Shown here: piece by piece, positions 29,180 to 41,263 of the stretch
How the letters are laid out: each line of letters starts with the position of its first letter
Numbering within the stretch: the first letter of the stretch is position 1
DNA from: Bacteroidota bacterium
GTDB lineage: Bacteria; Bacteroidota; Bacteroidia; JABEUT01
DNA length: 64,000 nt
Reading direction: 5' to 3'
Assembly: GCA_013288345.1 (NCBI GenBank)
Contig: JABDCA010000011.1
Span: 1 to 64,000 of the forward strand
The notes under the pieces: model-generated
What the model saw: only the letters and a program-made list of their open reading frames with translations
Told to the model about the DNA's origin: nothing
Databases searched by the model: none
Program-made: the position numbers and the translations under genes

Positions 29180-29614
29180 ATGAAAAAGGTAATAATAACT
29201 GTTGCACTCCTTACAGGTGTAATTTGTGTTAACGCGCGAAAGGTAACCGAAGCAGATGTTCCTGCTGCTGTTAAAACAGAATTTAAATCGCTTTATGCAG
29301 ATGTGAAAGAAGTGAAGTGGGAAAAAGAAAAAAGCAACTACGAAGCTAACTTTAACCAGGGTAAAACTGGAATGTCGGTAACCATAACTACTGCCGGAAA
29401 GCTTATGGAAACAGAAACAACCATTGATGCAATCGCATTACCTAAAGCTGCTACAGATTATTTGACTAAGAACCTGCCGGGAAAGAAGATAAAGGAAGCA
29501 TCGAGTATTAAAGATGCATCGGGCAAAACTACATATGAGGCAGAGGTAGATGAGGTAGACTATACTTTTGACGATAAGGGTAATTTTCTTAAAAAAGAAA
29601 AAGATAACGACTAA
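29180..29614 (+). CDS. PepSY-like periplasmic protein
   Basis: Signal peptide; two related EVKWEKEKSNYEANF / TYEAEVDEVDYTFDDKGNFL units; start revised to Met10. Confidence 0.7.
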   Translation: MKKVIITVALLTGVICVNARKVTEADVPAAVKTEFKSLYADVKEVKWEKEKSNYEANFNQGKTGMSVTITTAGKLMETETTIDAIALPKAATDYLTKNLPGKKIKEASSIKDASGKTTYEAEVDEVDYTFDDKGNFLKKEKDND

Positions 29615-29630
29615 GTAACAATTGTAAGTT

Positions 29631-29659
29631 AAAAAGCCTCGCGCAAGCGGGGCTTTTTT
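29631..29659 (+). terminator. Intrinsic terminator
   Basis: aaaaaGCCTCGC-gcaa-GCGGGGCtttttt. Confidence 0.8.
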
Positions 29660-29700
29660 GGCATAGGTAAGGGATATATTTGATAGGTTTTACAGAATAA

Positions 29701-30954
29701 ATGAATAGGAGAAAGAAATACTATGTGTGGCTATTTGCAGGCATGTTAATGCTTGCGGGGCCATTATATTCTCAAAATGGAAAGACCTTAAATGATTACA
29801 TTAATGCTGCGCTTGCAAACTCTCCTGTATTAAAGGAAGATTATGCAAAGATCGAGCAAAGCAAGATCGATAGCAGCATAACGGGCGCTGCTTATAAGCC
29901 GCAATTGAATCTTACAGGGCAGGCATTGGTTGCCCCATCATACGGCGAGTTCGGTTACGATAAAGCAATAACAAACGGAGGGAATTATGAAGCAATAGTA
30001 AGTGCCACACAGATAATTGCTCCCCGTAAAGAAATAAAACTTAACCGCACCATCAGCTCATATACGCGCCAATCGTTAGCAAATGAAGCCAGGAAAACAG
30101 AGAACGAAATAAGAAAAGATGTAACCGATAAATACCTTAATACCTGTTTACTTCAGCAGCAACTGCAATTTTATTTAGGCAGCGATAAGTTTTTACAGAA
30201 CGAAAAAAATACGCTCAAAACATTAACAGATAAAGGTATTTACCGTATGTCTGATTATTACCAGTTTGCAGTCGAGGAACAATCAGAGAGAACGCAAGTG
30301 GTGCAATTGTACACACAGGTATCGCAATCGTTAAGCCAGTTGAATGAAGCATGTGGTATAACTGATACTGCTACGTACACATTTGTTGTCCCTCAGCTAG
30401 ATAACTACAGGCAGGCAGATATGAAGCAATTATCATGGTATGTCAAATTCCAGTTTGATAGTCTGCAACTTGCAAGCCAGCAGGCTTTATTAGATGCTCA
30501 GTATTATCCGCATTTGTCGTGGTACGCCGATGCAGGCATAGAGGCATCTCAACCTGATTTAATTTACAAGAGCTTTGGTAATAGCCTGGGTTTAAACCTT
30601 GCTTTCCCTTTGTTCGATGGGCATAAAAAAGAGTTGAAACATAAATCGCTCACTATTTCAGAGAGTATAAGGTCCAACTACGAACTGTCGTATTCTAAAA
30701 CCTATTCTACGCATACTATCTTTTTGGTAAAACAAATTCAGGATGCCGGAAAACTTATTGTACAACTTACATCTGAGGAGCAGCAAGTGCAGGAATGGAT
30801 GAAAGTAGATGAGGCGCAATTGGCAGCAGGTAATATTTCCATCACCGACTTTTTGATAGGCTTAAAAAAAGAATTAGAAGTGAAAAATGATATGGCACAA
30901 GCCATCATAAACCAACAACTTTTACAAAATGAATTTAACTTTTGGAATCATTAA
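29701..30954 (+). CDS. TolC-family outer-membrane efflux protein
   Basis: LNDYINAALANSPVLKEDYAKIEQSKID, heptad-rich coiled coils, followed by HlyD and RND genes. Confidence 0.85.
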   Translation: MNRRKKYYVWLFAGMLMLAGPLYSQNGKTLNDYINAALANSPVLKEDYAKIEQSKIDSSITGAAYKPQLNLTGQALVAPSYGEFGYDKAITNGGNYEAIVSATQIIAPRKEIKLNRTISSYTRQSLANEARKTENEIRKDVTDKYLNTCLLQQQLQFYLGSDKFLQNEKNTLKTLTDKGIYRMSDYYQFAVEEQSERTQVVQLYTQVSQSLSQLNEACGITDTATYTFVVPQLDNYRQADMKQLSWYVKFQFDSLQLASQQALLDAQYYPHLSWYADAGIEASQPDLIYKSFGNSLGLNLAFPLFDGHKKELKHKSLTISESIRSNYELSYSKTYSTHTIFLVKQIQDAGKLIVQLTSEEQQVQEWMKVDEAQLAAGNISITDFLIGLKKELEVKNDMAQAIINQQLLQNEFNFWNH

Positions 30955-30958
30955 ACCT

Positions 30959-31894
30959 ATGAAGGGTTTAGTACTTAAATACATATTGGCTGCATTTGCC
31001 ATTGTGCTTATGTTTACAGCCTGTAAGCATGATGCGGGCGACAAAGGTGATGATGGCGAATCAACTGAAACAGGAAAGATCGATGTTACAATTACATCAC
31101 CAAGAATCGGGACTATATCACAAAATGAAAACTTGAATGCCACAACTGTTTATCAACTTAACGATGCAGTAAGGGCACCAATTGCAGGGTATATACGGAA
31201 GATAAATATTGTACCTGGACAAGCAGTGAAGGCTGGCGATATATTGTTTACTATGCAAACAAAAGAAGCTGCAGCAATGGGTTCCGTAAAGGATAGTTTG
31301 TTCCCTTCAATGGGGGCAATATTGGTTAAGGCTACAGAAGGCGGAATTGTAAAAACGATCAGCCGCCAGGTGGGCGATTATATGCAGGACGGCGATGAAC
31401 TGGCTACCATTGCAAATAATGCAAGCCTTGTATTTATGCTGGATGTGCCTTATGAAATGCGCAAGTATATAAAACAAGGTGGAACATATAAAATTACCTT
31501 GCCCGATGGAGAATCAATACAGGCAGAAATTACATCGCAGGTTCCGGGAATGGATAAAGCAGTGCAAATGGAACGCTATATACTTCGTTCATCTTCTTCA
31601 CTCAACCTGCCCGAAGGATTGATTGGAACGGTAACCATTCCAACATCAGCACAAACAAAGACTACCATTCTGCCTAAGAGCGCAGTATTAAGCAATGAAA
31701 CGCAGACTCAATTCTGGGTAATGAAACTGGCGAACGATTCTACTGCTGTAAAGGTTGCTATTGAAAAGGGCATTGAAACAAAAGACAGTGTACAAGTGAA
31801 GAAACCTGATTTTAAAGAAAGTGATAAAATACTTATTTCAGGTAACTATGGCCTGGCAGATACGGTGGCAGTAAAAACGGGCAAGGATAAATAA
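30959..31894 (+). CDS. RND periplasmic adaptor (HlyD/MFP family) lipoprotein
   Basis: Lipobox VLMFTACKHD; VRAPIAGYIRKINIVPGQAVKAGDILFTMQTKE; start revised to Met11. Confidence 0.88.
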   Translation: MKGLVLKYILAAFAIVLMFTACKHDAGDKGDDGESTETGKIDVTITSPRIGTISQNENLNATTVYQLNDAVRAPIAGYIRKINIVPGQAVKAGDILFTMQTKEAAAMGSVKDSLFPSMGAILVKATEGGIVKTISRQVGDYMQDGDELATIANNASLVFMLDVPYEMRKYIKQGGTYKITLPDGESIQAEITSQVPGMDKAVQMERYILRSSSSLNLPEGLIGTVTIPTSAQTKTTILPKSAVLSNETQTQFWVMKLANDSTAVKVAIEKGIETKDSVQVKKPDFKESDKILISGNYGLADTVAVKTGKDK

Positions 31895-34800
31895 TGAAGG
31901 ATAAGTTCTATATAAAGTTTAAAAACCCGCTGATAGCAATAGTTGTCTTTTCGCTTATTGGCGGCTATTTTGCTTTTAAAAGGACAGAGACTGCTTTATT
32001 GCCCAATGTTGTTTTTCCTAAGGTGAAAATAATCGCCGAAAACGGCGAACAACCTGTGGACAAGATGATGATAACGGTTACAAAGCCTTTAGAGGAAGCC
32101 ATTAAGCAAGTACCATTTTTACAACGTGTATATAGCACTACCAGCCGTGGCGAATGCGAAATAAACGTTTACCTGAACTGGGATGCCAATATTGATATAA
32201 GCGAACAGCAGATAGAGTCGCGCATTAATCAGATACGTAATGAATTACCTGCCGATGTGCAGGTGAAGGTTGAAAAGATGAGTATGTATTCGGTTACTGC
32301 TGTAATGGGTTATGAACTAACCAGCGCCGATAAAACACCAATAGATCTTAACTGGGTGGCGCAATACACTGTAAAGCCTTTCTTCTCACAGGTGGATGGG
32401 GTATCGAAGGTTGAAATTACCGGAGGTAAGAACAAAGAATATTGGGTAGAACTAAATACTAGCAAAATGAGCAGCCTTGGTATAACACCTGCTATGGTGA
32501 AAGATGCTATGCAAAAAAGTGATTTTATTGAAGCCAACGGTTATTCATCCGATTACAGACGGATGTACCTGTCATTGACCGATGCCAGTATTTATAATAT
32601 GTCGCAACTGGAAGACATTATCATTAATTCTGATTCTTCCGGCTATGTAAGGTTGAAAGATATAGGGCGCGTGCAGGTTCATGAAGAGATTGCTTTTACA
32701 CGCATAAGCGCTGATGGTAAGCCTGCATTGCTGGTAGATGTATTGCAACAACCTAATACCAACCTTGTTGGCCTTTCTGCACGCATGGAAGAGAAAGTAA
32801 AGGAGTTAAAAAAATTACTCCCTTCGGATGTGCATATTTCAAATTATTACGACCAAGCATCGTTTGTAAATGATGCAATGCGAAGCGTGAAAGATGCATT
32901 ACTTATTGGGCTTGCATTGGCTATAATAATGGTGGTTATTTTCCTACGCTCGCTTAGAGCATCGTTTGCAGTGTTGCTTACAATACCTGTTACATTATCA
33001 TTAACGGTAATGGTGCTTTATGCTTGTGGGGACACATTCAATATTATGACATTGGGTGCTATTGCGGCAGCCATTGGTTTAATAATAGATGATGCTATTG
33101 TTGTGGTGGAGCAAATACACCGCATAAGAGAAGAGTCCCCTGAGATAAAAGCATTTGAAGCGGCACAAAAAGCGATACATAAATTATTGCCCTCAATGAT
33201 AGGTTCATCGTTAAGTACTATTGTCATTTTTATACCATTTATGTTTTTATTAAGTGGTGTATCGGGGGCATATTTTAAAGTTCTTACGGCAACTATGCTT
33301 ATTGCATTGGTATGTTCGTTCTTTGCCACATGGCTCATCTTACCTGTTATCTATTCCTATTTTTCAAAAGGTATTGTTGCCACTAAAACATCTCACCATG
33401 TAAAAAAGCAGAAGTGGGTAATATTTTTTGTCGAAAATCCCTGGACCAGCCTTATTGTAATTGCCGTTATGGTCGTGGCTTTTATTTGTATTTATCCGAA
33501 ACTCGAAACAGGCTTTTTGCCCGATATGGATGAAGGCACTATAGTAATGGATTACTTTACCCCGCCCGGAACATCGCTTGAAGAAACCGATAGTATTTTG
33601 CATAAAGTAGAAAAAGCTGTGATGTCAATTCCTGAAGTAAGAACGTATGTGAGGCGCACGGGTACCGAAATGGGCTTTTTTATTACTGAACAGAACCGTG
33701 GCGATTTTCTTATTCAATTAAAAAGCGGCATAAAAAAAACCACCGATGAGGTTATAGATAATATACGCGATGCAGTTGTGGAAACGGGTCAGCCGGTACA
33801 TTTAGAATTCGGCCAACGTATAGAAGATATTTTAGGCGATTTGATGGGCGAGACTGAACCCATACAGGTAAAAGTATATGGCAACGACCCTGATGTATTG
33901 CACACTATTGCATATAAAGTTGCAGATGCTATAAAGGATGTAAATGGCGTTACCGACGTGTTTAATGGAGTAACTATTGCTGGCCCCGATATTAGTATAA
34001 GGCCCGACCTTACCCAATTAAAAAAGTTTGGCATTACTCCCGACGATTTTCAGTTTCAGTTGCAAACCCGGTTAAATGGTTCTGTGGTTGGTACTGTATT
34101 TGAAAAACAACAGCTCACTAATATTCGGATTCTGCAAGGCAATTCAGATTATCACCAGAGTATTGATGAATTGAAAAACAGTAGTGTGTTCTTCCCTGAT
34201 GGCAGATTGCAACCTATTACCCACCTTGCCACCATAACACCTACAGAAGGTGTTGCCGAAATTAACCGTGAGAACCTACAGCCTGTAGTAATGATCACTA
34301 CACGACTTAGTAATCGGGACTTAGGCAGTACCATGAAAGATGTTAAGAAAGTAATACAACAAAAAATTGTTCTGCCACAAGGCTATCATATTGAATATGG
34401 AGGAGCATATGAAGAACAGCAACAATCTTTTCATGAACTGATGATGATACTTATTACCTCGTGCCTGCTGGTGTTTAGTATTGTACTTTTTCTGTTCAAA
34501 GATTTCAGGCCTGCATTTATTGTATTACTTATTGCAGTGTTAGGCGTAACCGGAAGTTGTATAGCACTATACTTAACAGGCACACCACTCAATGTAGGCA
34601 GCTATACCGGGCTTATTATGATTGTGGGTATAATAGGAGAGAATGCCATATTCACCTTTCAGCAGTTTGCCGAAAACCATTTAACAACCGGCACTAACGA
34701 GGCACTTGTATTTGCTATATCTACGCGCTTAAGGCCAAAAATAATGACTGCCCTTAGTGCAATTATTGCACTTATGCCATTGGCGTTGGGTATTGGTGCA

Positions 34801-34917
34801 GGTGCCACTTTGCATAAACCACTTGCCATTGCAGTAATTGGTGGCTTAATTGCAGCACTGCCATTACTGCTTATTATTTACCCGGCATTGTTGGCAATGG
34901 CTTATAAGGAGAAATAA
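31894..34917 (+). CDS. RND-superfamily efflux transporter, inner-membrane subunit
   Basis: 1007 aa; GAIAAAIGLIIDDAIVVVEQI, TMs, AcrB-like repeats; TAATG coupling with the adaptor. Confidence 0.95.
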   Translation: MKDKFYIKFKNPLIAIVVFSLIGGYFAFKRTETALLPNVVFPKVKIIAENGEQPVDKMMITVTKPLEEAIKQVPFLQRVYSTTSRGECEINVYLNWDANIDISEQQIESRINQIRNELPADVQVKVEKMSMYSVTAVMGYELTSADKTPIDLNWVAQYTVKPFFSQVDGVSKVEITGGKNKEYWVELNTSKMSSLGITPAMVKDAMQKSDFIEANGYSSDYRRMYLSLTDASIYNMSQLEDIIINSDSSGYVRLKDIGRVQVHEEIAFTRISADGKPALLVDVLQQPNTNLVGLSARMEEKVKELKKLLPSDVHISNYYDQASFVNDAMRSVKDALLIGLALAIIMVVIFLRSLRASFAVLLTIPVTLSLTVMVLYACGDTFNIMTLGAIAAAIGLIIDDAIVVVEQIHRIREESPEIKAFEAAQKAIHKLLPSMIGSSLSTIVIFIPFMFLLSGVSGAYFKVLTATMLIALVCSFFATWLILPVIYSYFSKGIVATKTSHHVKKQKWVIFFVENPWTSLIVIAVMVVAFICIYPKLETGFLPDMDEGTIVMDYFTPPGTSLEETDSILHKVEKAVMSIPEVRTYVRRTGTEMGFFITEQNRGDFLIQLKSGIKKTTDEVIDNIRDAVVETGQPVHLEFGQRIEDILGDLMGETEPIQVKVYGNDPDVLHTIAYKVADAIKDVNGVTDVFNGVTIAGPDISIRPDLTQLKKFGITPDDFQFQLQTRLNGSVVGTVFEKQQLTNIRILQGNSDYHQSIDELKNSSVFFPDGRLQPITHLATITPTEGVAEINRENLQPVVMITTRLSNRDLGSTMKDVKKVIQQKIVLPQGYHIEYGGAYEEQQQSFHELMMILITSCLLVFSIVLFLFKDFRPAFIVLLIAVLGVTGSCIALYLTGTPLNVGSYTGLIMIVGIIGENAIFTFQQFAENHLTTGTNEALVFAISTRLRPKIMTALSAIIALMPLALGIGAGATLHKPLAIAVIGGLIAALPLLLIIYPALLAMAYKEK

Positions 34918-34919
34918 AA

Positions 34920-36845
34920 TTATTTGATCTGCATCAAGTTTGATTGCAAAGAATCGACCAATTTTTTCTCATCGCGCCTGTAAACTTTAATTACATAGCG
35001 GAACCCAATAGTCGAGTAACAAGAATCGGGGTTGATAAATGCTTTTGCATTCATTCCTTCTGTGTTCTTTCCTGCTTTGCTACCTTGTCGGTCATCATAC
35101 CAATTAGCTCCTCTTACTAGCGAAGCCGAGCCTGAAGATGAGGCGGTATCGTTCATTGCATTAAAGTAATCTTCATTGGCAAGTATTAGTTTAGAATCTT
35201 TACCGCCTAATTGTTCCAATAATTTATGCCTGTAATCATAAATGGTCTTCCAATTGTCCTTATAAGTTTCCTGCATCCATTCCGATACATTGCCGCCCAT
35301 AAATGAAATGCCATTACAATCGTAATTGGCATCCATTGATGGATACTTTTGCAGGCTTTTGCCATATTTCTGTAAATCGGACCTTAGTAAAACATCATTA
35401 GCTATGTTTGAATATCCTGATAGTCTTCTCATACTCCTGCCTAAAGAATAAGTACTTGCTGAAATAAAAAGCCTTGTCCATACAGCAGTATCTATTTCTT
35501 TTGTTGGTGTTAGGTTTTTCTTGTGATCGCTTAGAAATGGAGTAATTGCATTATTCCATTTAAATGACAGGTCGGTTCTATATGAATAATCGCACATCAT
35601 TTTTTCATAGGTCGGGTAAATTTCAGCCTGCCCATCTTTTTTGCCTGCTGTTTCTGCTATCTCCCATTCATATTCTGTCGGTAGTTCATAAGTAACTATC
35701 CATTCATTTTTTCCTTCTTTAAATAACTTCTCTCTTTCTTGTTCCGTTTTCCAGGCTAAAAAGGCCTGGGCCTGTTCTTTTGAGATTCCTACTACAGGAT
35801 AATCATCGAATGCAGGATGCCAGAAATACATATTTGTCATTGGTTCCATAGATGAATATTGGAAATTATTTATCCATGCAAGCGTATCTGGGTAACAGTT
35901 TACTATGTGTCTGGTGAATTTTGCTTTTTCAATATTTTTATCTACTGTACAATAGAGGTAATTTAATTTTCGCGTATCAATTTCAGGTCTCTGGTAAAAC
36001 CTTTCATCTGCTGGTTTATATAAACCTCCATCAGTTAACTTTTCTAAAACATAATGATCAGAATAGTTTACCTTCGTTTTCCAGTTAATTGGTGGAGGAT
36101 CAATCTCTGGTCCAGTTGTATTATAAATGGTCATAGTGGGGTCATTCTCTGCTAATATTCGATGTGCAAGCGAATCTCTTACCCAATCTACAAATTCACG
36201 ATATTCTTTATTGGTAATGGTTGTTTTACTGAAATAAAAAGGTTGCATCATTTCGTACAATGGCTTATTTAAGTGTAGTTTTATAGTGTACACATTTCCA
36301 TCATAAATAGTATCGCAAATAGGGGTAGCGTAAAACCGGAAAGCTTCGGGAAGCGACGAAGAATATCGCCCGGTTATTTTTTGCATAATATAATCGAGAG
36401 CAGTAAGTGAAGGATTGAAATACACACATTCCTTAAATGGTATTATCGGCTTTTGATAGTATTTCCTATAGTACGTAATACGCGCTATAAACTCCTTTTG
36501 CTTATTCGTTAGTTGGTTTAACGAATTTCCTTTTATGAGCTCAGCGTAGTCTTCAAAACTCCTTGGTATATAAAACTCATTGCCCGCATTAACAATATCG
36601 GTGTCTATTCCACTAGTTGACGGCCTATAAGGGAGGAACTTCTCCTTTGTAAGGAATATATCATCGATAACATAGTAAGCGTGTTCAAGGTCAACCTTAA
36701 TATTTGTTATACGATTGGGCGCGTTTTCTTTTATATATGACTCATCACGTTTTGCAGGAGCTAATACACCTTGTGTTTTACCTTCTTTTATAAGAAGGAG
36801 TATGCTAGATATGACAAGTGTTCTGTAAAGAGTGATTTTGAACAT
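34920..36845 (-). CDS. GldK paralogue (SUMF1/FGE-fold) with GldN-like N-terminal leader
   Basis: Extensive similarity to GldK at 59527 (NKEYREFVDWVRDSL, ERFYQRPEIDTRKLNYLY, EPMTNMYFWHPAFDDYPVVGIS, LPTEYEWE) and N-terminal GVLAPAKRDESYIKENAPNR matching GldN GVLSPGQMQDQLYLKENAPNR. Confidence 0.85.
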   Translation of the reverse strand: MFKITLYRTLVISSILLLIKEGKTQGVLAPAKRDESYIKENAPNRITNIKVDLEHAYYVIDDIFLTKEKFLPYRPSTSGIDTDIVNAGNEFYIPRSFEDYAELIKGNSLNQLTNKQKEFIARITYYRKYYQKPIIPFKECVYFNPSLTALDYIMQKITGRYSSSLPEAFRFYATPICDTIYDGNVYTIKLHLNKPLYEMMQPFYFSKTTITNKEYREFVDWVRDSLAHRILAENDPTMTIYNTTGPEIDPPPINWKTKVNYSDHYVLEKLTDGGLYKPADERFYQRPEIDTRKLNYLYCTVDKNIEKAKFTRHIVNCYPDTLAWINNFQYSSMEPMTNMYFWHPAFDDYPVVGISKEQAQAFLAWKTEQEREKLFKEGKNEWIVTYELPTEYEWEIAETAGKKDGQAEIYPTYEKMMCDYSYRTDLSFKWNNAITPFLSDHKKNLTPTKEIDTAVWTRLFISASTYSLGRSMRRLSGYSNIANDVLLRSDLQKYGKSLQKYPSMDANYDCNGISFMGGNVSEWMQETYKDNWKTIYDYRHKLLEQLGGKDSKLILANEDYFNAMNDTASSSGSASLVRGANWYDDRQGSKAGKNTEGMNAKAFINPDSCYSTIGFRYVIKVYRRDEKKLVDSLQSNLMQIK

Positions 36846-36880
36846 GGTAACGTATCTTCTATCAAAGATATGAAAAGATA

Positions 36881-37474
36881 CTAATTCTTACAAGGGCAGG
36901 CCGGCGACATCTCTATCTGGCAATTGGGCAGGTAAGATTTTATGGTGTGCTGTGTTTCTTCGTTAATTAAAATATCACGCAAATCGAAAAACCGGAGGTT
37001 TACCAGCTTGCTTAATGAAGCAGGATAGTAGCCAATATTATCGCCCCACATATCGAGGTACCGTAATTTGGTAAGGTCGCCAAAGGCATCAGGTATAGCA
37101 TCTAAGGGGTCGCGGCTCATTATAAACCATTGCAGATTGCTGAGTAGGCCAATTTCATGGGGTAGGGTATCAATACTATTATGCGAAAGAATAAGCATTT
37201 GCAGATTAGTAAGTTCCCCAATCCACGACGGTAATTTTTTAAGCTTGTTTTTACTCAGGTCGAGGCACTGCAAGTTTTTAAACTGCCTTATATCTTCGGG
37301 TACTTCGGTAAGTTTTTTCTTTATAAGAACCAGCTTAAGTACTTTATCGGGGTTAAGTTTGGCTTCATCTAATGATGTATAGCCCTTCATGGTATCGAGC
37401 GATAATGAATCAAGCATTTGGGCATGCCCAAGGTTAAAAGTCAATAATAAAATAAACAATACGACCCCTTTCAT
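36881..37474 (-). CDS. Secreted leucine-rich repeat protein
   Basis: Repeats LQCLDLSKNKLKKLPSWIGELTNLQMLILSHNSIDTLPHEIGLLSNLQWFIM. Confidence 0.85.
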   Translation of the reverse strand: MKGVVLFILLLTFNLGHAQMLDSLSLDTMKGYTSLDEAKLNPDKVLKLVLIKKKLTEVPEDIRQFKNLQCLDLSKNKLKKLPSWIGELTNLQMLILSHNSIDTLPHEIGLLSNLQWFIMSRDPLDAIPDAFGDLTKLRYLDMWGDNIGYYPASLSKLVNLRFFDLRDILINEETQHTIKSYLPNCQIEMSPACPCKN

Positions 37475-37486
37475 TCAATACAGTTT

Positions 37487-37537
37487 AACGCAAAGTTCGC
37501 AAAGAAAAGGCACGCAAAGAGCGCAAAGAAAAGAAAC
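37487..37537. repeat. Short CGCAAAG-type direct repeats, intergenic
   Basis: aacgcaaagttcgcaaagaaaaggcacgcaaagagcgcaaagaaaagaaac. Confidence 0.6.
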
Positions 37538-37571
37538 TTCTTAATGTATAGCTGTTAATTTTTAGAAGGTA

Positions 37572-37588
37572 ATCTGTGAATCTGTGGC
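37572..37588. repeat. Third copy of ATCTGTGAATCTGTGGC
   Basis: Identical to 17941-17957. Confidence 0.8.
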
Positions 37589-37596
37589 AATGTACT

Positions 37597-38556
37597 TTAC
37601 TCTTTTCCTTCAAATACCCCCATAGCGCAGAACTTGTTGATTCTTTTCTGCACTAGTTTATCAGGCTCAAGTTTACTGAGTTTTTCAACCTGTTTTATGA
37701 TCTCTTCCTTCACATATTGGAAGGCTTCTTTAGGGTCTACATGGGCTCCGCCAAGGGGTTCTTTAATAATACCGTCAATAAGTTTGTTGGCAAGCATATC
37801 TTCAGCGGTAAGCTTCAATGCTTCAGCTGCTTTTTCTTTAAAATCCCAGCTGCGCCATAATATAGATGAACACGATTCAGGAGATATTACCGAGTACCAA
37901 GTGTTTTCCAGCATCAATACTTTATCGCCAATGCCAATGCCTAAGGCACCACCAGATGCTCCTTCGCCAATAATAATACATATAACGGGCACGCGCAGGC
38001 GCATCATTTCAAATATGTTACGGGCAATAGCTTCTGCCTGCCCGCGTTCTTCCGCTTCAAGGCCGGGGTAAGCACCGGGGGTATCAATAAGGCAAACAAT
38101 GGGCATGTTAAATTTTTCGGCAAGCTTAAACAGGCGTAATGCTTTGCGGTACCCTTCCGGGTTGGGCATACCAAAGTTTCTGTACTGGCGCTGTTTGGTA
38201 GTATTACCTTTTTGCTGGCCCACGAACATAATGCTTTGGTCGTCTATCCTGCCTATGCCGCCTACCATAGCTTTATCATCGTTTACTCCACGGTCGCCGT
38301 GCAGTTCGAAAAAATTGCTGTTGGTAATATATTGTATATAGTCGAGGGTATAGGGCCTGTCGGGGTGGCGAGATAACTGCACACGTTGCCATGGGGTAAG
38401 CTTCTCTGCTATCTGTTTACGGGTAACCTTTATCTTTTCTTCGAGTTCTTTAGAGGTAGCTGAGGTATCTATCTTACTTTTTTCCTTTACCTGCTTTAAC
38501 GTCTCAAGCTGCTCTATAAGTTCCTCTACCGGTTTTTCAAAATCTAAAAAGTTCAT
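37597..38556 (-). CDS. accA: Acetyl-CoA carboxylase carboxyltransferase subunit alpha
   Basis: [73 protein letters not shown]. Confidence 0.97.
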   Translation of the reverse strand: MNFLDFEKPVEELIEQLETLKQVKEKSKIDTSATSKELEEKIKVTRKQIAEKLTPWQRVQLSRHPDRPYTLDYIQYITNSNFFELHGDRGVNDDKAMVGGIGRIDDQSIMFVGQQKGNTTKQRQYRNFGMPNPEGYRKALRLFKLAEKFNMPIVCLIDTPGAYPGLEAEERGQAEAIARNIFEMMRLRVPVICIIIGEGASGGALGIGIGDKVLMLENTWYSVISPESCSSILWRSWDFKEKAAEALKLTAEDMLANKLIDGIIKEPLGGAHVDPKEAFQYVKEEIIKQVEKLSKLEPDKLVQKRINKFCAMGVFEGKE

Positions 38557-38627
38557 CCAAATTCTTTTTGAGGCTGCGAATTTATGAAAATAGTGGGGCT
38601 ATAGTGTTAAATAAGGCTAAATCGTTG

Positions 38628-39563
38628 TTATACAAGTAGTTTCAAGCTTACTTCCTTGTCGTTATCCAGTTGTTTCCTAAGTGCGGCCATACTCTCGAAT
38701 TTTTCTTCGTTACGAATCTTCTTATAAAAGAACACACTCAGTTCCTTATCATATATGTTGGTATCAAAGTCGAAAATATGCACTTCCATGCTTCTGCCTT
38801 TACCTTCTACCGTAGGGTTAAGGCCTATACTCATCATGCCTTTATATCTTTTTCCTTCATGAGCCACGTAAACGGCATATATGCCATCGCCGGGTATAAT
38901 TTTGTTCGTATCGGTAACCTCTAAATTGGCTGTAGGGTAGCCCAGTTCTTTTCCGCCCAGGTTAAGCCCATGTACCACTTTAGCATGTATAGAGTAGGTA
39001 TAACCCAGAAAAGCATTGGCTGTTTCCATATCTCCTTCGGCAATGGCCCTGCGTATTTTACTTGAACTTATGGTTATACCACTTGACTGAAAAGGAGTGA
39101 TTTCTTCCACCCCAAAGCCCAATACCGGCGCCCATTCCTTTAATTCTTTAATAGATCCTTCTCTGTTACGGCCAAAACGGTGGTCGTGGCCAATAACCAG
39201 GGTTTGTACATGCAGTTTGCCAACCAAAATATCTCGCACATAATTATAAGCCGATACCTTAGCTAGCTCTCTGGTAAAGGGATGTATGATGAGATGCTGT
39301 ATGCCTGCCTCCTTTAATAGTGCCTCTTTTTCGTGAAAAGAGGATAGGAAGCGCATCGGTTCTCCATCTGGGAAGAGCACTGTTCGGGGATGTGGATTAA
39401 AGGTAAGCAATACACTCTCGGCTTGCTGTGCCAGCGATAGGCCATGAAGCCTTTTCAATATGCTTTGATGGCCCAGGTGTACCCCATCAAAAGTGCCGGT
39501 TGTAACTATAGTTTTTTTAACCCCTGCAGCCGCAAACTCGTCTATTGAATTATATATCTTCAT
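38628..39563 (-). CDS. ribF: Bifunctional riboflavin kinase/FAD synthetase
   Basis: TGTFDGVHLGHQSILK, FGRNREGSIKEL, ISSSKIRRAIAEGD, GYPTANLEV. Confidence 0.95.
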   Translation of the reverse strand: MKIYNSIDEFAAAGVKKTIVTTGTFDGVHLGHQSILKRLHGLSLAQQAESVLLTFNPHPRTVLFPDGEPMRFLSSFHEKEALLKEAGIQHLIIHPFTRELAKVSAYNYVRDILVGKLHVQTLVIGHDHRFGRNREGSIKELKEWAPVLGFGVEEITPFQSSGITISSSKIRRAIAEGDMETANAFLGYTYSIHAKVVHGLNLGGKELGYPTANLEVTDTNKIIPGDGIYAVYVAHEGKRYKGMMSIGLNPTVEGKGRSMEVHIFDFDTNIYDKELSVFFYKKIRNEEKFESMAALRKQLDNDKEVSLKLLV

Positions 39564-39675
39564 CGTATATTTTTAGCCTATAAAATTTACTAACCGGCTG
39601 TGCAAAATTAAAAATTTGATAAAGCTATTGTAAGCATAAAAAATATTATATCTTCGCACCACTTTTTAAAAATAA

Positions 39676-41199
<1,524 letters not shown>

Positions 41200-41263
41200 G
41201 TTTATAAAGTAAAAAGTTCATAAAGCAAAAAGTCAAAGACTTTAAAAGCTTTACGAGCTCTAA

